Origin: DASQVO01 sp035640715
GTDB taxonomy: Bacteria > Actinomycetota > Actinomycetes > Streptosporangiales > Streptosporangiaceae
NCBI GenBank assembly: GCA_035640715.1
Contig: DASQVO010000144.1
Coordinates: 1 to 26,810 of the forward strand
Direction of reading: 5' to 3'
DNA: 26,810 bases
Each line of letters opens with the position of its first letter. Positions within the stretch are counted from its first letter, which is position 1. Below the pieces are notes generated by a model. The model made no database searches. It had not been told where the DNA came from and worked only from the letters and a program-made list of their open reading frames with translations. Shown here piece after piece: positions 23,362 through 26,810 of the stretch. The position numbers were made by a program, and so were the translations under genes.

Positions 23362-23471
23362 ATCGGCTACTGTGCCGCATTTCCCCGCCCGGCGCAGCCT
23401 GCCTCGCCCAGCCGGCCCGCGCAATTTAGCGCAGCCGGCGGCCCACGCGGGCAGCCGGACTGAGGTAAGAC

Positions 23472-24602
23472 ATGACCGTGGACCCGGCACAGGCGTTGCG
23501 GCAGATTGCGTTCCACCTTGAGCGGGCGGGAGCGCCCACGTACCGGGTCCGGGCGTTCCGCCGGGCGGCACAGGTCGTCGACGAGCTCCCGCCCGGTGAG
23601 CTGGGGCAGCGGATAAGCCAGGGCACGCTGCGCGCCCTGCCCGGAATCGGCGCGGTCACCGCCGAAGCCATCGAGCAGGCGGCCGATGGCCAGCAGCCGG
23701 CCTACCTGGCGAAGCTGCTCGGCGAGGGGCTCCCGCCGCCGCGGACGGCCCTGCGGGCGGCGCTGCGCGGTGATTGCCACACGCACTCGGACTGGTCGGA
23801 CGGCGGGAGCCCGCCCAGGGAGATGGCCGAGTCAGCCCGTGAACTCGGGCACGAATGGATCGCGCTGACCGACCACTCCCCGCGGCTCACCGTCGCCCGC
23901 GGATTGTCCGCCGAGCGCCTGTCGGCACAACTTGAGCTCATCGACCGGCTCAACGCCGGGCTGGCGCCGTTCCGCATACTGACCGGCATTGAAGTGGACA
24001 TCCTCGACGACGGCTCACTCGACCAGCGTGAAGATCTGCTCGCCCGGCTCGACGTCGTGGTGGCCAGTGTGCATTCGCGGCTGCGGATGGACGCCGGGCC
24101 GATGACCGAACGGATGCTGGCGGCCGTCCGCAACCCGCACGTTGACGTGCTGGGGCACTGTACTGGGCGGCTCATCACCGGCCGCGGCAGGCCGGAATCG
24201 GTGTTCGACGCCGAAGCGGTGTTCACGGCATGCCGTGAACATGGTGTCGCGGTCGAGATCAACTGCCGTCCGGAACGCCAGGATCCGCCCGACGGGCTGC
24301 TGCGCCTGGCCGCCGAGACCGGCTGCGTCTTCGCCATCAATACCGACGCGCACGCGCCCGGTCAGCTCGACTGGATCGGCAACGGCTGCGCCCGGGCGGA
24401 GGAGTTCGGTATCCCGCCTGACCGTGTGATCAATACCCGCGGCGCGGATGACCTGATCTCTCGCCGGTTACCGTCGTGCGAGGAACGCGAGCTCCGGGAC
24501 GAAATAGGCGGCGTTGACGGTACCGACTCCCGAGGCCAGGTCGTAGCCGGGCTTGGCGCTGAAGCCCTGGACCGTGTGTTCCTTGCCGCCCTGGGTGAAT
24601 GA
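23472..24602 (+). CDS. PHP-domain phosphoesterase with N-terminal helix-hairpin-helix
   Basis: A 376-residue protein resembling the N- and C-terminal parts of PolX without the polymerase core. Residues 1-about 85 form a pol-beta-type helix-hairpin-helix region (TYRVRAFRRAAQVVDELP, GTLRALPGIGAVTAEAIE). The PHP domain follows with its metal ligands: GDCHTHSDWSDG, IALTDHSPR, ILTGIEVDILDDGS, VVASVHSR, DVLGHCTGR and INTDAHAPG. It should be a metal-dependent phosphoesterase, possibly DNA-related. Homology appears to end near 24465 (VINTRGADDLISRRL), but the frame continues for about 45 more codons, overlapping the convergent peptidase gene by 135 bp. That suggests the original stop was lost. Confidence 0.88.
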   Translation: MTVDPAQALRQIAFHLERAGAPTYRVRAFRRAAQVVDELPPGELGQRISQGTLRALPGIGAVTAEAIEQAADGQQPAYLAKLLGEGLPPPRTALRAALRGDCHTHSDWSDGGSPPREMAESARELGHEWIALTDHSPRLTVARGLSAERLSAQLELIDRLNAGLAPFRILTGIEVDILDDGSLDQREDLLARLDVVVASVHSRLRMDAGPMTERMLAAVRNPHVDVLGHCTGRLITGRGRPESVFDAEAVFTACREHGVAVEINCRPERQDPPDGLLRLAAETGCVFAINTDAHAPGQLDWIGNGCARAEEFGIPPDRVINTRGADDLISRRLPSCEERELRDEIGGVDGTDSRGQVVAGLGAEALDRVFLAALGE

Positions 24603-25895
24603 CACGGTGTTGTTGCCCTTGACGACATCGACGATACCTGGGGCATGTGCCGCCGACAGCGCGTACAGGGCCGGGTTGATCAGCCCGAGGGGATGCCTGG
24701 CCACCTGGTCGGCGAGTGCCACGATGCCGGCGAACAGGGGCGTGGCCTCGCTGGTGCCGCAGGTCGGGTACCAGCCCGCGGGCTGCCCGCCGAAGCTCTG
24801 GTAGACATCCACGGCTCCGTTGCAGGCCCCGCTCATTGCGATGTCCGGCACGCCCCGGCTGTCGCCCACCACGTTCCGCACGCCGTTCTGGTACCACGGC
24901 CGGGAGAAGAAGATCGACGTGCCGCCGCCGCCGGCCAGCGGGTTCGGCCCCGCGCCCCCGGAGATGAACTCGTTGGTCGCCTTGCTGTAGGTGTCGTTCC
25001 AGACGTTGTCGGGAGCGGTGTGGTAACCCCTGGCGTCCAGATGCAACTGTGTGCCGCCGACCCCCGTCACCAGCGGGTCGCTGTCCGGCCACGACGTGAA
25101 CGGGTGGGTGTAGTACGTCGTCTGGTTCAGGCCGACGTCCGCGGCACCGCTGTCGCCCGAGGCGGCGAGCACGGTGACGTGGTGCTGGTAGGCGTCGATG
25201 TAGGCGCCGCGCAGTGCCTCCAGGGCGGATTTGGAGGGGAACGTCTTCTCGGTCGCGCTGAAGCTCTGGCTGATCACCCCGCCGAGGTGATGGTTGATCA
25301 CGTACTTCTCGGCGGTCACGATCTGCGGGAAGCCGGTCACGCCCTCGGTCTCGGACACCGGTGTCTCCACGAGGAGGATCTTGGCGTCCGGCGCCATGGT
25401 GTGGGCGTACTCGACGTCGAGCGTGGTCTCCCCGGCCCAGCCGACCATGTCGGAGTTGTTCGGGTTATAGGGCGGGACCGTCCCGGCCGGCTGGATGACC
25501 GTCAGCGACGGCGGCGCCGGGAGGCCGAAGGTCTTGTCGAAGACGGCCAGGTCATTCTGGATGGTCGGCGAGCCGAAGGAGTCGACGATGACGATCGTCG
25601 CGCCCTTGCCGTTGATGCCGTGCTGGAAGAGGAACGGCAGGTGGTACGCCTGCTGGATCTGGCCGGGCTCGTAGCAGGCGATGCTGTAGTCCGCCTCGCA
25701 CTCGGCCGTGGTCAGCGGCTGCTGCTCTGCGTGCCCCGCCGCGTGCAGGACACCCGGGTGGACCACCACGTCGGGCTGGCGGCCCGAGGCCGCATTGCCG
25801 GCGGCGGAAACCGCGGGGCCAGCAGATACAGAGGCGGCAGCGGCGGCAAGTGCGCAGGCACCGGTAACGACCGCCAGATTCCTCACCAGGTGCAC
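24468..25895 (-). CDS. secreted S53-family peptidase (sedolisin/kumamolisin-like)
   Basis: A secreted serine-carboxyl peptidase of about 475 residues. An N-terminal signal peptide (LAVVTGACALAAAAASVSAG) is followed by a short pro-segment and the catalytic domain. Counting from a possible GTG at 25907, Glu160 and Asp164 (WAGETTLDVEYA), Asp252 of the oxyanion hole (ASGDSGAAD) and Ser386 (CGTSEATP) form the sedolisin site. GYDLASGVGTVNA near residue 454 matches the calcium-site region. Members work at acid pH outside the cell. I prefer the GTG at 25895, with GGGAG just upstream. The long S53 prodomain of kumamolisin is missing, as in many actinobacterial homologues. Its 3' end is overlapped by the PHP-domain frame. 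Confidence 0.92.
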   Translation of the reverse strand: MHLVRNLAVVTGACALAAAAASVSAGPAVSAAGNAASGRQPDVVVHPGVLHAAGHAEQQPLTTAECEADYSIACYEPGQIQQAYHLPFLFQHGINGKGATIVIVDSFGSPTIQNDLAVFDKTFGLPAPPSLTVIQPAGTVPPYNPNNSDMVGWAGETTLDVEYAHTMAPDAKILLVETPVSETEGVTGFPQIVTAEKYVINHHLGGVISQSFSATEKTFPSKSALEALRGAYIDAYQHHVTVLAASGDSGAADVGLNQTTYYTHPFTSWPDSDPLVTGVGGTQLHLDARGYHTAPDNVWNDTYSKATNEFISGGAGPNPLAGGGGTSIFFSRPWYQNGVRNVVGDSRGVPDIAMSGACNGAVDVYQSFGGQPAGWYPTCGTSEATPLFAGIVALADQVARHPLGLINPALYALSAAHAPGIVDVVKGNNTVSFTQGGKEHTVQGFSAKPGYDLASGVGTVNAAYFVPELAFLARR

Positions 25896-26059
25896 GACGA
25901 CTCCCACGGCAAGTTATGACATCCGGGCGCAAGCACACTAACAGTCGCGAACGCGCCATAAGGTGACAATCAACGGAAAGGTGGCGCCCTCAAAGAGGCA
26001 GGGCGCTCTCAGAGGGAGACGGCTCCGCCGGTATCGCGCGGATTCACGCCGCAAGCTCC

Positions 26060-26200
26060 GCCCGTGCGGAACAATCGCAGGCTCCGTGGCCCTCCCGGCG
26101 ACACCGGGAAGCGCCGACGTGGCGTCCGGCACGCTGCGCGAGGTCACCTTCGGCGGCACGGCCACGGTTACCATCCCCGGCCGGCCAGGACGTGCTGAGC
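26060..26200 (+). pseudogene. possible remnant of a GDSL/SGNH-type hydrolase N-terminal region
   Basis: A short frame reads GTIAGSVALPATPGSADV, then SGTLREVTFGGTATVTIPG. This resembles the beta-rich N-terminal part of actinobacterial SGNH/GDSL lipolytic proteins (pattern: SVAL..., GTLR-VTFGG, VTIPAG). No catalytic GDS motif or further conserved part follows, and the frame ends at 26217. The 300-bp stretch around it (25920-26257) holds no other supported gene. Confidence 0.42.
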
Positions 26201-26257
26201 CGGGCGCCACCGGGTAGGCGTGATGTCACCGACCGATCGCGGCGTCCGGAGAAGCAC

Positions 26258-26611
26258 ATGGCGACCACGCTCAACGAGCGCTCATACGCGTTCGCGCAAG
26301 ACCAGATCAAGAACGGGAAGGTGGTGCTCGACCAGCGGGACGACTGGAGCGAGCATCAGCCATCGGCCCGTCAGGAAAACGAGTTCATCGAAGCCCACGG
26401 CTGGGATGAGTACGCAAACTGGCATCTCGGCCTGGATGACGAAGCGCCCGAGCACACCAAGGCCAGGTACAAATTCCCGTACGGCGACTTCGCGAGGGTG
26501 CACCGCTGCGGGATGCTTTCCGCGGAGGTACGGGCCGGGCGGAACAAGTACCGCGACATCGAGGACGCGGCCATCCGGCTGCGCGACATGATGGAGGAGC
26601 TGGATTACTGA
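26258..26611 (+). CDS. conserved actinobacterial protein of unknown function
   Basis: A 117-residue acidic protein without signal peptide or membrane segment. It starts at the ATG at 26258, with GGAG six to nine bases upstream. It contains DQRDDWSEHQPSARQENEFI, KARYKFPYGDFARVHRCGM and AAIRLRDMMEEL at the end. I recognise this pattern from conserved hypothetical proteins in many actinomycetes, but no function is known to me. The high charge and absence of catalytic motifs suggest a small soluble accessory or stress-related protein, which is only a guess. It stands alone: the peptidase gene upstream runs in the other direction, and no gene is seen downstream. Confidence 0.85.
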   Translation: MATTLNERSYAFAQDQIKNGKVVLDQRDDWSEHQPSARQENEFIEAHGWDEYANWHLGLDDEAPEHTKARYKFPYGDFARVHRCGMLSAEVRAGRNKYRDIEDAAIRLRDMMEELDY

Positions 26612-26810
26612 CCGGTGCGGCACGCACTCCCCCGCTGGAGATTCCCTGCCTGGCCGGGCACCGCGTCCGCACCTTCGTCATCCGCCGTGGCCTGCCGCGC
26701 GGTTGCCTGGAGAACGGTGCTTAATTCGCCCATGTCCGTTGTGGCCAGATTCGTCCAGGTCCGTTGTGGCCAGCGGGCAGAGCGTGCCGTCGCCGCTTAT
26801 CCAGTACGCC
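26612..26810. other. right-edge region without a supported gene
   Basis: About 200 bp to the window edge. No conserved coding frame was recognised on either strand. It contains the 15-bp direct repeat at 26734-26773. It may belong to a mobile element or gene continuing past the window. Confidence 0.4.
26734..26773. repeat. 15-bp direct repeat, two copies
   Basis: GTCCGTTGTGGCCAG occurs at 26734-26748 and again at 26759-26773, with a 25-bp period. The flanking DNA is somewhat less GC-rich than the rest. The function is unknown; transposon-end or regulator-binding repeats are possible. Confidence 0.7.

Noticed and set aside
24645..25919. 424-codon plus-strand frame opposite the S53 peptidase
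   Set aside because: It is a compositional shadow; the minus strand carries the signal peptide and full catalytic set.

Overview
The window is GC-rich DNA with many GTG and TTG starts, 4-bp ATGA/GTGA stop-start overlaps and purine-rich ribosome binding sites. Its gene content is actinobacterial: a GlgC/GlgM glycogen pair, DUF4032, DUF1989, a PhnF-GHIJKLM operon, DUF3224 and an S53 sedolisin. It looks like a chromosomal segment of a soil or acid-tolerant actinomycete. Genus cannot be read from the sequence.

Layout. 1-1118: the 3' part of a DUF763 gene, translationally coupled to a THEP1-type NTPase. 1188-1487: a small cupin. 1484-2545: a decayed TnpB-type IS605/IS607 gene on the minus strand. 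2575-5158: a SpoU-like methyltransferase, a DUF1989 protein and a WaaP/DUF4032 kinase-like protein. 5125-7586: glgM and glgC, overlapping by 4 bp on the minus strand. 7790-10448: a gene graveyard, with a GH27 alpha-galactosidase missing its catalytic centre, an isochorismatase-like tail, and NUDIX, glyoxalase (VOC) and BadF-type kinase fragments fused head to tail.

10735-22698 is the centre of interest: a complete phosphonate uptake and C-P lyase locus. phnD-phnC-phnE (plus strand) encode the importer, with PhnE as two permease domains in one chain. Converging on them from the minus strand are phnF-G-H-I-JK-L-M, an inositol-monophosphatase-like gene and an HD-domain oxygenase of the PhnZ type. 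PhnJ (radical SAM C-P lyase) and PhnK (ATPase) form one 601-residue polypeptide. PhnN and PhnP are absent from the window, so the IMPase-like protein is a candidate for handling the ribosyl phosphate product. Upstream of phnF lie GTTCAC motifs spaced by two 11-bp turns, resembling a Pho box, and a perfect 12-bp palindrome that could be the PhnF operator.

22975-26810: a DUF3224 protein, a PHP-domain phosphoesterase whose 3' end runs into a convergent secreted S53 peptidase gene, a remnant of a GDSL-type hydrolase, and a conserved small actinobacterial protein of unknown function. A 15-bp direct repeat sits near the right edge.

Overall, an intact, tightly packed phosphonate locus is embedded in a neighbourhood with repeated deletions and gene fragments.
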